Assembly: GCA_964627445.1 (NCBI GenBank) | Contig: CAZVJF010000010.1 | Location: forward strand, 1 to 64,000 | DNA: 64,000 nt | Origin: Luteibaculum sp964627445 | GTDB taxonomy: Bacteria > Bacteroidota > Bacteroidia > Flavobacteriales_D > Luteibaculaceae | Reading direction: 5' to 3' | Part shown: positions 9,254 to 18,580 of the stretch, one piece after another | Layout: each line of letters opens with the position of its first letter | Position numbering within the stretch: position 1 is the stretch's first letter | Made by a program: the position numbers and the translations under genes | The notes under the pieces: generated by a model | What the model was told of the DNA's origin: nothing | The model's input: the letters and a program-made list of their open reading frames with translations, nothing else | Database searches by the model: none

Positions 9254-11485
9254 ATGAAAAAGATTACACTATACTTTATTTTTTCCCTCTTTTTAGGTGC
9301 TGCAGGGGTTGCCCAGTCGCAAAAGCAACTGCGTGCCGATGACAAATACAACAACCTGGCATACTACGATGCACTGAAGTTATACCAAGATGTTATAGCA
9401 GATGAAGCGGAGGAAGACAACAAATTTGTAATGCTACGTATGGCCAACTGTTACCGCATGTTGGGCAATCCAGAGCAAGCGGTAAAGTGGTACGAAAAAG
9501 GCCTCACCCGCGAGGCACAACCCATAATGTACCTCTATTACGCGCAAGCGCTAAAGCAGTTGGGAAAATACGAGGAAGCAAAAACGCAGTATACAGCGTA
9601 TAAGCAATGGGCTCCAGATGATCCCAGAGCCGAAGCCGGTTTGGCTTCCCTAGAGGAAGCGGAGCGTATGAAAAACCGTCCTTTTATTTTTGATGTGGTA
9701 GGATTTAATGCCATCAATTCAGAGTACAATGAGTTTGCTCCGTTTCAGTATAACAAGGAAATTCTGTTTACCTCAGACCGCACCGTGCGTTTTAAAATTG
9801 ACCGTGAGTTTGGCTGGACGGGAAATCCCTTTGCCGATAATTTCGCAACCACCTTTGCAGAAGACGGCAGCGTAAGCACGCCAGAACTCATGCGCAATAT
9901 TGCGAATGCCCAGTATAACGATGGTTTGGCCAACTACAATCCAGCCAAAAACATGGTGGTATTCACTCGAAACCAATACAACCCCGGCATTGTGTTTAGC
10001 AGTGTGAATCGCAGTGATGCTGACGATGTGGTGAAGTTAAAGGTGATGCTAGCGCGTGTTGAAGATGGTAAATGGCAAAATGCAGTAGAAGCCAGCTTTA
10101 ACAACAAGGACTATTCGTACACGCATCCCACCTTTTCTGAAGATGGCCGCTATGTATATTTTGTATCCGACCAACCCGGTGGCTTTGGAGGTACCGACCT
10201 GTACAAGGCCAAGCTTACCGAAGATTTACTGTTTACCGAAGTGCAAAACCTAGGGCCCGATATCAATACCGCGGGTGATGAGATGTTTCCATTTATCGAC
10301 AAGAAAGGAGTGCTGTATTTTGCATCGAATGGCCACCCGGGCATCGGTGGTTTAGATGTTTTCAAAGCCACTAAAGACGGTTTTGGCAACTACCAGTCTG
10401 TTTTTAACCTGGGCGCACCGTTTAATTCGATTCGCGATGATTTTGGGGTGTACACCGAGCAGGGTAAAGACTTTTATCTTTCCTCCAACCGGGTAGGAGG
10501 TAAAGGAGGCGATGATATTTACCGCGCTAAGCTTACCGGAGTGGTCGTGAAACTGGAGGTCTTAGATGCTACCACAGGGCAACCTATAGAAGGCGCTAAG
10601 ATTTCTATTGCAGAGAACGGCAACATGTTTAGCCCAGTAACCACCAATCGCTATGGGGTGGTGCAGTATCCCCTAAACGTGGATAAAAGCTACAGCGTGG
10701 TGACCAACAAATCCAACTACGATTCTAAAACTGCAACGGTATCTACCATGGATGCAGCTGCAGGCGAGGTTTTGGAGCAAAAAATCCTACTCAACCCAGA
10801 CTACAATGCCTACATATCGGGTATTGTAATAGAGGAGGCTTCGCAGTTGCCCGTAGCCGATGCACAAGTAACCTTGTTAAACTTGGATAACGGAGAAAAA
10901 GAGACCGTGAAAACCGATTTTACCGGGCTGTATAAAATAGAGTGGTACCCGGGTTTCAACTATCAGATTACGGGAGATAAAGAAGGGTATGAGCCCGATA
11001 TCGTGAACTTAAGCTCTACGGGTATCCAGCCCAACTCCGAGCTCAAGCAAAACCTGGAATTGGGGCAAGGAGCCTTTGTTTGCAATGTAGAGTTTGATCA
11101 TATCTACTTCAACTTCGATAAAGCCAATATCCGCGAGGATGCCTCTGTAGACTTGGAAAAGATGTACCAAATTTTAAGCAATTCTACCAAGGTGCGTGTG
11201 GAAATTGGAGCGCACACAGACAGCCGTGGAACGGATCTGTATAACGATGCCTTATCGGAGCGCAGAGCACAATCGGTGGTAGACTGGTTGGTGGATAAAG
11301 GCATAGACATGAGTCGTCTAATAGCAAAAGGCTATGGCGAGCAAATGATAAAAAACCGTTGCGAGAATGGCATCGATTGCAGCGATATCGAGCATCAAGA
11401 AAACCGCAGAGTAGAGTTTAAAGTGATTAACGAAAACAACGATGTGATTTGCGAAAGTGGATCCAAGCAGTTTTCGGAGCTATAA
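9254..11485 (+). CDS. OmpA-family protein with TPR and PD40 propeller (PorE/SprE-context type)
   Basis: Encodes 743 residues. Order: signal peptide (to about residue 22), TPR-like helices (about 25-140), WD40/PD40 beta-propeller blades (about 150-430; for example FSEDGRYVYFVSDQPGGFGG and LYFASNGHPGIGGLDVFKA), two carboxypeptidase-regulatory-like beta-sandwiches (about 435-605), and an OmpA peptidoglycan-binding domain (about 612-735, with YFNFDKANIRE and GAHTDSRGTDLYNDALSERRA). Proteins of this design, such as PorE, tie T9SS components to peptidoglycan. It ends the adhesin-SprF operon and is followed by a terminator. Which of the several paralogues it represents cannot be decided from sequence alone. 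Confidence 0.9.
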   Translation: MKKITLYFIFSLFLGAAGVAQSQKQLRADDKYNNLAYYDALKLYQDVIADEAEEDNKFVMLRMANCYRMLGNPEQAVKWYEKGLTREAQPIMYLYYAQALKQLGKYEEAKTQYTAYKQWAPDDPRAEAGLASLEEAERMKNRPFIFDVVGFNAINSEYNEFAPFQYNKEILFTSDRTVRFKIDREFGWTGNPFADNFATTFAEDGSVSTPELMRNIANAQYNDGLANYNPAKNMVVFTRNQYNPGIVFSSVNRSDADDVVKLKVMLARVEDGKWQNAVEASFNNKDYSYTHPTFSEDGRYVYFVSDQPGGFGGTDLYKAKLTEDLLFTEVQNLGPDINTAGDEMFPFIDKKGVLYFASNGHPGIGGLDVFKATKDGFGNYQSVFNLGAPFNSIRDDFGVYTEQGKDFYLSSNRVGGKGGDDIYRAKLTGVVVKLEVLDATTGQPIEGAKISIAENGNMFSPVTTNRYGVVQYPLNVDKSYSVVTNKSNYDSKTATVSTMDAAAGEVLEQKILLNPDYNAYISGIVIEEASQLPVADAQVTLLNLDNGEKETVKTDFTGLYKIEWYPGFNYQITGDKEGYEPDIVNLSSTGIQPNSELKQNLELGQGAFVCNVEFDHIYFNFDKANIREDASVDLEKMYQILSNSTKVRVEIGAHTDSRGTDLYNDALSERRAQSVVDWLVDKGIDMSRLIAKGYGEQMIKNRCENGIDCSDIEHQENRRVEFKVINENNDVICESGSKQFSEL

Positions 11486-11515
11486 ACCATGGACGCAAAA
11501 ACATTGTTAAGTGGC

Positions 11516-11540
11516 AAAGCCTCCTTCGGGAGGCTTTTTT
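11516..11540 (+). terminator. Intrinsic terminator of adhesin operon
   Basis: A perfect 9-bp stem AAAGCCTCC/GGAGGCTTT closes on a TTCG tetraloop and runs into a T tract. It lies 30 bp after the OmpA-family stop, closing the three-gene surface operon. Confidence 0.93.
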
Positions 11541-11561
11541 GTTTCTTGTTATTTTGATGCG

Positions 11562-12074
11562 ATGGAGCAGGAGATAGCGACATGGCTGCGTCAGGAGCAA
11601 ACGGCTTCATCCATTCGCGCGATGGCAGAAACCCAGCTTCAGGATGCAGATGCGGTAGACCCATTGTTGCCTTGGGTAAGCCCACCCGATACGCAGTTCA
11701 ATGCGCTTTGGTTATTAAAAACCGTAGTGTCTAAAAGTGGAAGTCCGTTGCAAGCGGAGCAGACCAAAAGGCTCATGCAGCAAGCGCAAGATATTACTGA
11801 GGCGCAAAGCTTATTGCTGCTCATGCAGTGCGCTTCTTTTATTACCCTTTCTGAGGAAACGCTTCCAATCTGGGAAAAGCTAGTACAGCAAAGCCGTACA
11901 AGCGGCAACAAGTTTACCCAGGCACATAGCTACAATGGGTTAATCCCCATGGTGGCCTTGCTTCCTGCCTTAAAAACAGAAGCCTTGCTTATTCTTGATG
12001 AGGGGTATAATCACGGCAGTAAGGCCGTACAAGCCCGCATACGAAACGTTAAGAAAGCCTTGGAGTCCTTGTAA
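11562..12074 (+). CDS. Uncharacterised helical protein
   Basis: Encodes 170 residues from the ATG at 11562, just after the operon terminator; the frame is open further upstream but that would run through the terminator stem. No signal peptide or membrane segment. The sequence is almost all amphipathic helix with leucine/alanine spacing resembling short HEAT/ARM-type repeats (TQFNALWLLKTVVSKSG, AQSLLLLMQCASFITL, LLILDEGYNHGSKAVQARIR). The last part resembles the end of a HEAT-like repeat where a final helix packs on KAVQARIRNVKKALE. I do not recognise a family and assign no function. It is alone between two terminators. Confidence 0.75.
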   Translation: MEQEIATWLRQEQTASSIRAMAETQLQDADAVDPLLPWVSPPDTQFNALWLLKTVVSKSGSPLQAEQTKRLMQQAQDITEAQSLLLLMQCASFITLSEETLPIWEKLVQQSRTSGNKFTQAHSYNGLIPMVALLPALKTEALLILDEGYNHGSKAVQARIRNVKKALESL

Positions 12075-12076
12075 AC

Positions 12077-12110
12077 AAAAATCCCCCAAGCTTAAGCTTG
12101 GGGGATTTTT
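12077..12110. terminator. Bidirectional terminator, perfect 34-bp palindrome
   Basis: AAAAATCCCCCAAGCTT is followed directly by its exact reverse complement. A-run and T-run flank the GC-rich stem on either side, so it can end transcription of the plus-strand gene stopping at 12074 and the minus-strand gene stopping at 12137. Confidence 0.93.
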
Positions 12111-12136
12111 AATATAAAGCCGGATGGTGTGCTACC

Positions 12137-13855
12137 TTATTTCACCATTCCTGTAAACTCTGGGTTGTTGCGGTAAGCGTAGAACTCACGGTCTTTAGCT
12201 GCTTTTGCTTTCAGACTAGCGTCTGCGGCAATCGCATCTTTTAAGTGGCTCATTACTTTCGCGTCATCTTTCTTGTGTGCGTAGATAATAGCGTACAAGT
12301 AGTGGGTCATACCATCGGTTTTACCACTTTCTTGAAGCGCCTTAATGGCTTGGTCGTTTTTGTTGTCTAAGTGTAAGGCCAAGGCATTGTTAAATGTAGC
12401 AGCACCGTTAAAGTTTTTAGCAGCGGCTCCGTATTTGCAAGACTCCAAATCCAAAATACCTACGTTGTATTTTACTGCTTCGCCCGCAGCCAATCCTTTT
12501 TCAAAGTGGTCGCGTGCTGTTTTTCTGTCTCCAGCCAAACGCGCAATAACACCTAGGTTGTTGTGTACTTCTGCAGATGCGTTAATGTCTTTTGCTTTGT
12601 TGAAAAGGCTTTCTGCTTTTTCTACGTTGCCCATGTTAAACTCAATAACACCTGCGTTGTTAAATCCGCGGAAGTCTTTAGGAAACTGCTTTTGGGCTGT
12701 AGTGTAGAACTTCAGTTTCTCGGCATTGTCTTTCGTAAGCGTAGCTGCGTAAAGCATTTCTTCTACGTTGAGGTCTACTGGGTTGGTACGTGCCAATTCT
12801 AGGATTTCAGCATCGGTTTTTCCTACCACCTGGTAATTTACCATTACGGTAGATCTACGCAAGCCAGGAAGAATTTTGTCAGCAACTTCAGTATAGGTCT
12901 TAGAAAGGTTACGGATTTCCTGCTCACGCTTCTTCAAATCATCGTACATGGTAAGGATGCGTAGGATAAGCTCTTTGTCTTTGATATCAGACTTTTCCAT
13001 AGCCGCTTTAAACCCTAACCAATCTTCTCCTTTCGGAGTCTTGGTGTAGAAACCTTCTTCTTTGTTGTTCAGCTTCTCGCGTCTTAGAATTCTAGCAATT
13101 ACTTTTCTAGCAGTTTCAGCGCGGTCATCGGCCAGGTTCTCGTTAAAACGAAGTTCCCCTTCTGGAGAAGCATATGCTTCGATAGAGACACCAGTAAGGC
13201 TCATCGCTTCGTTCTCAGCAATTTCTTCAGCCAAAGCTTGTACTTCTTTAATATCATCCTGACGCAATTCAGAAGGACGCACATAAGCGCTGTTTTGCAA
13301 GTAGTTTACCGTAGCTTTCTGTGTGTGGTTGGTAATGCGCTTAAACTTGTCGGAAGCAACAAGCACTTTATCATCGTCCATTAATAGGTATGGAGTAACA
13401 ATGGTACCCACACCAATAGGTCTTGGGTCTAACAAGCGCTCTTTGTTACCGCGTGTTAGCTTCACGTCCAATTCTAGGTTGGCGTGTTCTAGCCCTTCCT
13501 GGTAAGGAATTTTATCTGAGTAGGTGTAGTTTCCACCTTCTTTGCGGTTAATTACAGGGTTATTTCCCGCAACCTTCTCTCCTTGGAGGTAAAAAGGCTT
13601 AAAGCGCGCTACCGTCCCGTTATCACCTACTAAGGCAGGCGTAATTTCTAAGGTTACTTTTCTATCGAAATATTGGGGTGGTACGGTAGCTTTAAGTTCT
13701 ACAGCTACTTCGTCACAGTGCATTTCTAATGGCGAGGGTACAACCTCGTACTTAATGGCATCTGCGTTGCGGGTCATTTTACCCAAACAGCAGCAACCCG
13801 TAAATAAAACAGCTACGGCCAGGGCGGCAATAGCAGATGGTAGCGACAATCTCAT
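12137..13855 (-). CDS. Putative lipoprotein with OmpA-like region and TPR repeats
   Basis: Encodes 572 residues from the ATG at 13855, chosen because it gives a lipoprotein signal peptide (MRLSLPSAIAALAVAVLFTG followed by Cys); an upstream ATG at 13903 would add 16 residues that spoil it. Three cysteines follow in a row after the lipobox. The N-terminal half is beta-rich (PSPLEMHCDEVAVELKATVP). The middle has an OmpA-like stretch (VSIEAYASPEGELRFNENLA ... DDRAETARKV). The C-terminal third has TPR motifs (FNNAGVIEFNMGNVEKAESL; VHNNLGVIARLAGDRKTARD). Likely anchored in the outer-membrane inner leaflet facing the periplasm. Function unknown. Confidence 0.85.
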   Translation of the reverse strand: MRLSLPSAIAALAVAVLFTGCCCLGKMTRNADAIKYEVVPSPLEMHCDEVAVELKATVPPQYFDRKVTLEITPALVGDNGTVARFKPFYLQGEKVAGNNPVINRKEGGNYTYSDKIPYQEGLEHANLELDVKLTRGNKERLLDPRPIGVGTIVTPYLLMDDDKVLVASDKFKRITNHTQKATVNYLQNSAYVRPSELRQDDIKEVQALAEEIAENEAMSLTGVSIEAYASPEGELRFNENLADDRAETARKVIARILRREKLNNKEEGFYTKTPKGEDWLGFKAAMEKSDIKDKELILRILTMYDDLKKREQEIRNLSKTYTEVADKILPGLRRSTVMVNYQVVGKTDAEILELARTNPVDLNVEEMLYAATLTKDNAEKLKFYTTAQKQFPKDFRGFNNAGVIEFNMGNVEKAESLFNKAKDINASAEVHNNLGVIARLAGDRKTARDHFEKGLAAGEAVKYNVGILDLESCKYGAAAKNFNGAATFNNALALHLDNKNDQAIKALQESGKTDGMTHYLYAIIYAHKKDDAKVMSHLKDAIAADASLKAKAAKDREFYAYRNNPEFTGMVK

Positions 13856-13948
13856 AATATGGTTCTTTGGATTTGCTTGCAATAATAGCAAGGATGCTAG
13901 CAAGTTGAAAATTTATCTACGCCTTTCCGCAACTTGGCTAACATAATT

Positions 13949-14425
13949 TTAAACTAATGGGCTTACTTCCTCTGTTAAAAGCGCATTGATAGAGCGCAGG
14001 TCTTGTTTTTGTGTGGGGTGGATATAGTTTGGAAGAAGCTCTGCTAGTGGTGCGGTGGTAAACTTTCGTTTATGCAACAGCGGGTGGGGTATGGTAACCA
14101 CAGGTTCTTGGTAGCAGAGCGAACCCCTAAATAAAATATCCAAATCAATAAGGCGCGATTCGTAACCTGTGCCACGCTTCTTAGTGCGGCCCATGCGTTG
14201 TTCAATAGCCTTTAGCTGGTGCAACACCTGGTTGGGTGCTTGTGGGCATGCTAAAACCAGCACTTGGTTTAGAAAATAGTCTTCGCTTTCAAAACCCCAG
14301 GCGGCAGAACGGTACAGGCTGGATACGGCTATGGGGTTGCCAAAGGCTTGTTTCATATGCTCTCGCGCTATAGAGAGCTGTTTTTTAGGGTCGCCCAAAT
14401 TGGCACCCAACAGAATTACGTACAT
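13949..14425 (-). CDS. folK: 2-amino-4-hydroxy-6-hydroxymethyldihydropteridine pyrophosphokinase (HPPK)
   Basis: Encodes 158 residues from ATG 14425 (MYVILLGANLGD), the usual HPPK N-terminus; an in-frame ATG at 14482 would add 19 residues and cannot be excluded. The enzyme moves pyrophosphate from ATP to 6-hydroxymethyl-dihydropterin in folate synthesis. Visible marks are LLGANLGD at the start, SSLYRSAAWGF, FLNQVLVL and the HPPK signature ESRLIDLDIL with its Arg and two Mg-binding Asp residues, then IPHPLLHKRKF. It is divergent from sppA. folE lies elsewhere in the window, at about 28.4 kb. Confidence 0.93.
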   Translation of the reverse strand: MYVILLGANLGDPKKQLSIAREHMKQAFGNPIAVSSLYRSAAWGFESEDYFLNQVLVLACPQAPNQVLHQLKAIEQRMGRTKKRGTGYESRLIDLDILFRGSLCYQEPVVTIPHPLLHKRKFTTAPLAELLPNYIHPTQKQDLRSINALLTEEVSPLV

Positions 14426-14526
14426 CGCGCTGGGCAACCACTGGGCACGCTGCAAAACCTCTCTTGTAAAAGCCGTATGCATCTTTAGGCTATAGTTTTA
14501 AATTCGCACAAACTACCAGAAAAAAT

Positions 14527-16332
14527 ATGAAACAGTTCTTCAAATTTATGTTCGCTTCCATGCTGGGTACCGTGTTGTCTGGCTTGGTATTGTTTTTTAT
14601 CTGCCTAGCCATAATCACGGGTATGGTGGCGTCTTCCATGTCCGATTTGCAGCAAAAGCAAAAAACGGCCAATGTAAAAGAGAACTCGGTTTTATTGGTG
14701 GATTTGGATCAGCAGATTCAAGAACGCGGCTCCAAGGAGGATTTAAACATCAACTTTGGCCCCATCCAGGCGGCCAATTATTTGGGTGTTCACGATGTAG
14801 TGGAGAACCTAGAAAAAGCGGCTAAAGACGACCGCATCAAAGGTATTTACCTCAAAAGCACCTTGCCGTTAGCTGGCATGGCGCACTTGCACGATATCCG
14901 CGAGGCATTAAAGGAGTTTAAAGAAAGCGGTAAGTGGATTATGGCGTACAACGAACTGTATTCGCAAAAGGGGTACTACATGGCCTCCGTAGCCGATGAA
15001 GTATACCTGTTTCCCGAGGGGGCTGCCGAAGTTAAGGGGATGTCGAGTACCATCATGTTTTTTAAAGGTGCTTTGGAAAAAATTGGTGTAGAAGCCCAAA
15101 TAATCCGTGGAAAAAACAACAAGTTTAAATCTGCGGTAGAGCCGTTTATGTACGAGAAAATGAGCGATGCCAACCGCAAGCAAATGACGGAATTCATCGG
15201 TGATTTCTGGACCAACATGAAAACCGATATTGCTGAGGCGCGTGGACTTACTGTAGAGCAGGTAAACGAGATAGCCGATAATCTTACCAGCGTTTCGGCT
15301 GAAGGCTCTTTGAATGCTGGATTGGTAGATGCACTGATTTACGAAGACGAATTTCTTCGCAAGCTGGCTGATAAAGTGGACGAAGAAGATATAGACGACA
15401 TTAACTTTATTCGCATCAACAAATACAAAAACGCCAAGCTGCCAGCAGGCGAAGAAGGCTACAAGCGCAGTAAAAATGAAATTGCGGTAATCTACGCCAA
15501 CGGAGAAATTGTGAGTGGTAAAAGCGATGAAACGCAAATTGGCTCTACGACCTTTGCCGAAGCTATTCGCGAGTTGCGCATGGATGATGACACCAAAGCA
15601 GCTGTTCTTCGCGTAAACTCTCCCGGTGGAAGTGCATTGGCCTCAGAGGTTATCTGGAGAGAGCTTACCCTATTTGCACAAGAAAAACCCCTGGTAGTTT
15701 CTATGGGTAATTTGGCCGCATCGGGTGGATATTACATTGCCACGCCAGGTGCCAAAATCTTTGCTGGCGAAAACACCATTACGGGTTCTATTGGAGTATT
15801 TGGTATCCTGCCCAATATGCAAGAGCTGTTTACCGAGAAAATGGGCCTCTCCTTTGACGGTGTAAAAACCAACCAATTTGCAGACCTGGGCGATCTTTCC
15901 AGACCGCTTACCGATGCGGAATACGCTATCCTGCAAAACCAGGTGGAGAAAACCTACAGCACCTTCTTGCAGCGTGTAGCTGATGGCAGAGACTTGGAAG
16001 TAAGTTACGTAGATGGCATCGGCCAAGGCCGTGTTTGGAGTGGTGAAGACGCTTTAGGAAACGGTTTGGTAGACGAAATAGGAACCCTGCAAGACGCGAT
16101 TGAAGAAGTAGCGGCTATGGCCGAAATTTCGGACGACTACCGCCTTAAGGGCTACCCAGAATTAAAGGATCCGTTTGAGAAAATTTTGGAAGAGCTCAAC
16201 ATGGAAACGGTTCGTGCTAAACTGATTACCGGTTACGTAAAAGATCCGCAGTTGGTACAGATTATGGAGCAAATCCAACAAGTAAAAGAAATGAGAGGCG
16301 TACAAATGCGGATGCCTTTTATGGTCTACTAA
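14527..16332 (+). CDS. sppA: Signal peptide peptidase SppA, 67K type
   Basis: Encodes 601 residues: one N-terminal membrane anchor (about residues 8-36) and two tandem Clp/crotonase-like domains, the long form as in E. coli. The catalytic lysine is in the N-terminal domain (GKNNKFKSAVEPF) and the catalytic serine in the C-terminal domain (LAASGGYYIATPG, followed by ITGSIGVFGI). It should degrade cleaved signal peptides in the inner membrane. A strong terminator follows 26 bp after the stop, so it is probably transcribed alone. Confidence 0.95.
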   Translation: MKQFFKFMFASMLGTVLSGLVLFFICLAIITGMVASSMSDLQQKQKTANVKENSVLLVDLDQQIQERGSKEDLNINFGPIQAANYLGVHDVVENLEKAAKDDRIKGIYLKSTLPLAGMAHLHDIREALKEFKESGKWIMAYNELYSQKGYYMASVADEVYLFPEGAAEVKGMSSTIMFFKGALEKIGVEAQIIRGKNNKFKSAVEPFMYEKMSDANRKQMTEFIGDFWTNMKTDIAEARGLTVEQVNEIADNLTSVSAEGSLNAGLVDALIYEDEFLRKLADKVDEEDIDDINFIRINKYKNAKLPAGEEGYKRSKNEIAVIYANGEIVSGKSDETQIGSTTFAEAIRELRMDDDTKAAVLRVNSPGGSALASEVIWRELTLFAQEKPLVVSMGNLAASGGYYIATPGAKIFAGENTITGSIGVFGILPNMQELFTEKMGLSFDGVKTNQFADLGDLSRPLTDAEYAILQNQVEKTYSTFLQRVADGRDLEVSYVDGIGQGRVWSGEDALGNGLVDEIGTLQDAIEEVAAMAEISDDYRLKGYPELKDPFEKILEELNMETVRAKLITGYVKDPQLVQIMEQIQQVKEMRGVQMRMPFMVY

Positions 16333-16358
16333 GCGTTGTTAAATATCAATAACGTAGC

Positions 16359-16386
16359 AAAAAAGCCTCAGTAATGAGGCTTTTTT
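16359..16386 (+). terminator. Intrinsic terminator after sppA
   Basis: A 12-bp stem AAAAAAGCCTCA/TGAGGCTTTTTT with GTAA loop. Its T tract ends only 6 bases before the first possible start of the histidine kinase gene. Confidence 0.92.
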
Positions 16387-16392
16387 GTTGCC

Positions 16393-17661
16393 ATGTCGTT
16401 GGAAAGCTCATCAAATCTTAGGAATTTACCCAACATGCTACCGCCACCTATTCCAGAAGATGATGCAGAACGGCTTGCAGAGTTACTGTCTTACTCCATA
16501 CTCGATAGTGAGCCCGAGTTGGATTACGACACCTTAGTACGTGTTTGCGCAGAAATATGCCACACCCCCATGGCCCTAATTACTCTTGTGGATAAGGATC
16601 GCCAGTGGTTTAAAAGTAAAGTAGGCAACATAACCGATTCGGAAACACCACGGAAGGAGTCTTTTTGTGCACACGCCATTTGCGACCCCGACAATATCTT
16701 TGTGGTTTCGGATGCTCGCACAGACGAGCGATTTAAAGACCACCCTGCAGTAGTCGGAGCGCCTTACGTGGCCTTCTACGCAGGCATACCCCTGAAGTCT
16801 GATAAGGGGCACCCGATAGGCACCCTGTGCATTATCGATGATAAGCCCCAAGAGTTATCCGAAAACCAGAAGCTAGCATTGCAATTGTTGTCGAAACAGG
16901 TGATGTCGCTCCTTGAGTTACGGAAAAAAAATAACCAGTTGGAGCTGGCCCTGAAAAAGCTAGCTGCCAATAACAAAAGTCTGGAGAGTTTTGCCTTTAA
17001 GGCGGCTCACGATATCAAATCGCCCCTAAATAATATTAGTGCCCTTTCGTCTTATTTAGAAACGCATTACACCGAGGATGCCTCAAAAGAGGGAAAGGAA
17101 ATGTTGGCGCTCATCGGGAAATCTGCTACGGTGCTTCGGGATATGGTAGATGGTATGATGGAGCACGCTCGTGCAGACCAAGCTTTGGAAGACGCTTTGT
17201 CTGAGCTTACCCTACATACCGTGTTCTCTGACATGAAAGCATTGTTCTCGAGATCCGATGTTACGCTGTCTTTTACTACCAACGTAGATAGCATACGTTT
17301 CCATAAAAGTGTGCTAGAGCAAATAGTATCCAATCTCATTGCCAATGCTGTAAAGTACAGTGATAAGGAACATACAGCAATTCAGGTTTCATTTGATCTA
17401 AATACAGCGCAAAAACAACTTACTATTGCTGTACAAGATAACGGACCAGGGATACCGGAAGAGCATCAGAAGCAGATCTTCGAGCTTTTTCATAAACTGC
17501 ATGAGCAAGATCGTTTTGGCCAAGAGGGTACCGGCACCGGTTTGGCAACCGTAGACCGCCTAGTGCAGTTCTACGGAGGTACGATTGAGGTTTCATCCAA
17601 CCTGGGGGAAGGGACTCTGTTTACGATGACCTTTCCATATCCGTTGAGTATTTCCTCCTAA
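16393..17661 (+). CDS. Cytosolic GAF-domain sensor histidine kinase
   Basis: Encodes 422 residues with no signal peptide or membrane span. A GAF domain (about 40-175; FYAGIPLKSDKGHPIGTLCI is typical) is joined by a short coiled coil to a HisKA domain with phospho-acceptor His206 in FKAAHDIKSPLNN. An HATPase_c domain follows with N-box NAVKYS, G1 DNGPGIP and G2 GTGTGLATV. ATG 16435 (MLPPPIPEDDAERL) is an alternative start and may be the true one, since 16393 lies almost on the preceding terminator. No response regulator is adjacent, so it is an orphan kinase. Its last 4 bases overlap the convergent gene's stop. Its ligand is unknown. Confidence 0.88.
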   Translation: MSLESSSNLRNLPNMLPPPIPEDDAERLAELLSYSILDSEPELDYDTLVRVCAEICHTPMALITLVDKDRQWFKSKVGNITDSETPRKESFCAHAICDPDNIFVVSDARTDERFKDHPAVVGAPYVAFYAGIPLKSDKGHPIGTLCIIDDKPQELSENQKLALQLLSKQVMSLLELRKKNNQLELALKKLAANNKSLESFAFKAAHDIKSPLNNISALSSYLETHYTEDASKEGKEMLALIGKSATVLRDMVDGMMEHARADQALEDALSELTLHTVFSDMKALFSRSDVTLSFTTNVDSIRFHKSVLEQIVSNLIANAVKYSDKEHTAIQVSFDLNTAQKQLTIAVQDNGPGIPEEHQKQIFELFHKLHEQDRFGQEGTGTGLATVDRLVQFYGGTIEVSSNLGEGTLFTMTFPYPLSISS

Positions 17662-18347
17662 ATCATCTCGCTTTTTGGTTGCGTGCGCTTGCGAACCGCC
17701 AGGGAAATGGCAATACTACCGATAACAGTAGGGGCAACCCAAGGTACAACAGACCAGTAGCCCGTTAGTAAGCCTTCTAGCAACGAGCGGCCTCCAAAAA
17801 CAAAAAACGCGGTGTAAGCAGCAATACCGGTAGAACACATGCCTACAATATGCTCCTTGAGCCAATGTGTTGGCGCTGCTTTTTGAGTGTAATATTTTAC
17901 TACTTGTGGAAGCCCCGATACGCCCAATCCACCAAAAATAAACATGAGGATGGCGGTGCCTTGTCCACCCAAAACAATGCCGTAAGCAATAAGCGCAAAT
18001 CCAGCCAGGACTATAGTGATTTGCATGGCTTGATGCGCCCGCTGAAAAGCCGCACTGGTTCCTTTTTTGTGTTTTAGAATACCAATGCCATACCAGAGTG
18101 GATTGGCCGTAATGAGGCTAAGAAAGCCCAGAAAGGCTGCGGCAATGTACTCGCCAATGACAACGTTCTTTACGCTAAGCAAAGCAGCAGAGCCCACCAC
18201 CATCCACATAAAAAATACATAGGCCTTGCCAAGGCGCACGTGGTTAATACCGCCCTTGCGGGTGAAAATGGGAATCCAGAAAATGGCTAAACTCAAAAAT
18301 CCGGCAATGACATGGGTTAAGGTGAGTACGTGTATAAGCGTTTTCAT
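17658..18347 (-). CDS. Multi-pass membrane protein, DUF2306-like
   Basis: Encodes 229 residues with about seven hydrophobic spans, starting MKTLIHVLTLTHVIAGFLSL. Conserved-looking polar positions lie near membrane edges: the histidine in LTHVIAG, HVRLGKAYVFFMW, and FQRAHQAMQI. This pattern (His near the start, an H-x-x-x-G on a loop, then a further His) resembles the DUF2306/heme-or-quinone-like small membrane families, but I give that label only tentatively. It converges with the histidine kinase with a 4-base overlap and has a 233-base spacer upstream. No function assigned. Confidence 0.75.
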   Translation of the reverse strand: MKTLIHVLTLTHVIAGFLSLAIFWIPIFTRKGGINHVRLGKAYVFFMWMVVGSAALLSVKNVVIGEYIAAAFLGFLSLITANPLWYGIGILKHKKGTSAAFQRAHQAMQITIVLAGFALIAYGIVLGGQGTAILMFIFGGLGVSGLPQVVKYYTQKAAPTHWLKEHIVGMCSTGIAAYTAFFVFGGRSLLEGLLTGYWSVVPWVAPTVIGSIAISLAVRKRTQPKSEMI

Positions 18348-18580
18348 AGCAATAGGTTTTGAGCAAACCTACTATGCCAGGACCCTTTACAGCAAAGGCT
18401 TTGTGACGGATGACAAGCTGGGGGATGGATGGCAAACCCAATGTGACGAAGTACAAACTGCTGGGATTAATGCATTTTGACTACCCCGCTTTTAGTTAAG
18501 CGTTTTTGTCTGGATTAACCCTGACAAAGCTTGGCTTTCGTCAGCCTGTAGGGCAAATTATGCTTAGCACATAATTTGGG
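18348..18580. other. Non-coding spacer with structured element
   Basis: A 233-base region between the start of the membrane protein and the stop of the LytTR gene, both on the minus strand. A small inverted repeat AGGTTT/AAACCT (18353-18369) lies directly upstream of the membrane-protein start. The right-hand 78 bases form the three-arm inverted-repeat structure listed separately. I see no tRNA, clear promoter or U-tailed terminator here. Confidence 0.6.

Noticed and set aside
14908..15537. Long minus-strand frame inside sppA
   Set aside because: Antisense shadow of a clear peptidase gene; no start context and composition typical of reverse-strand frames.
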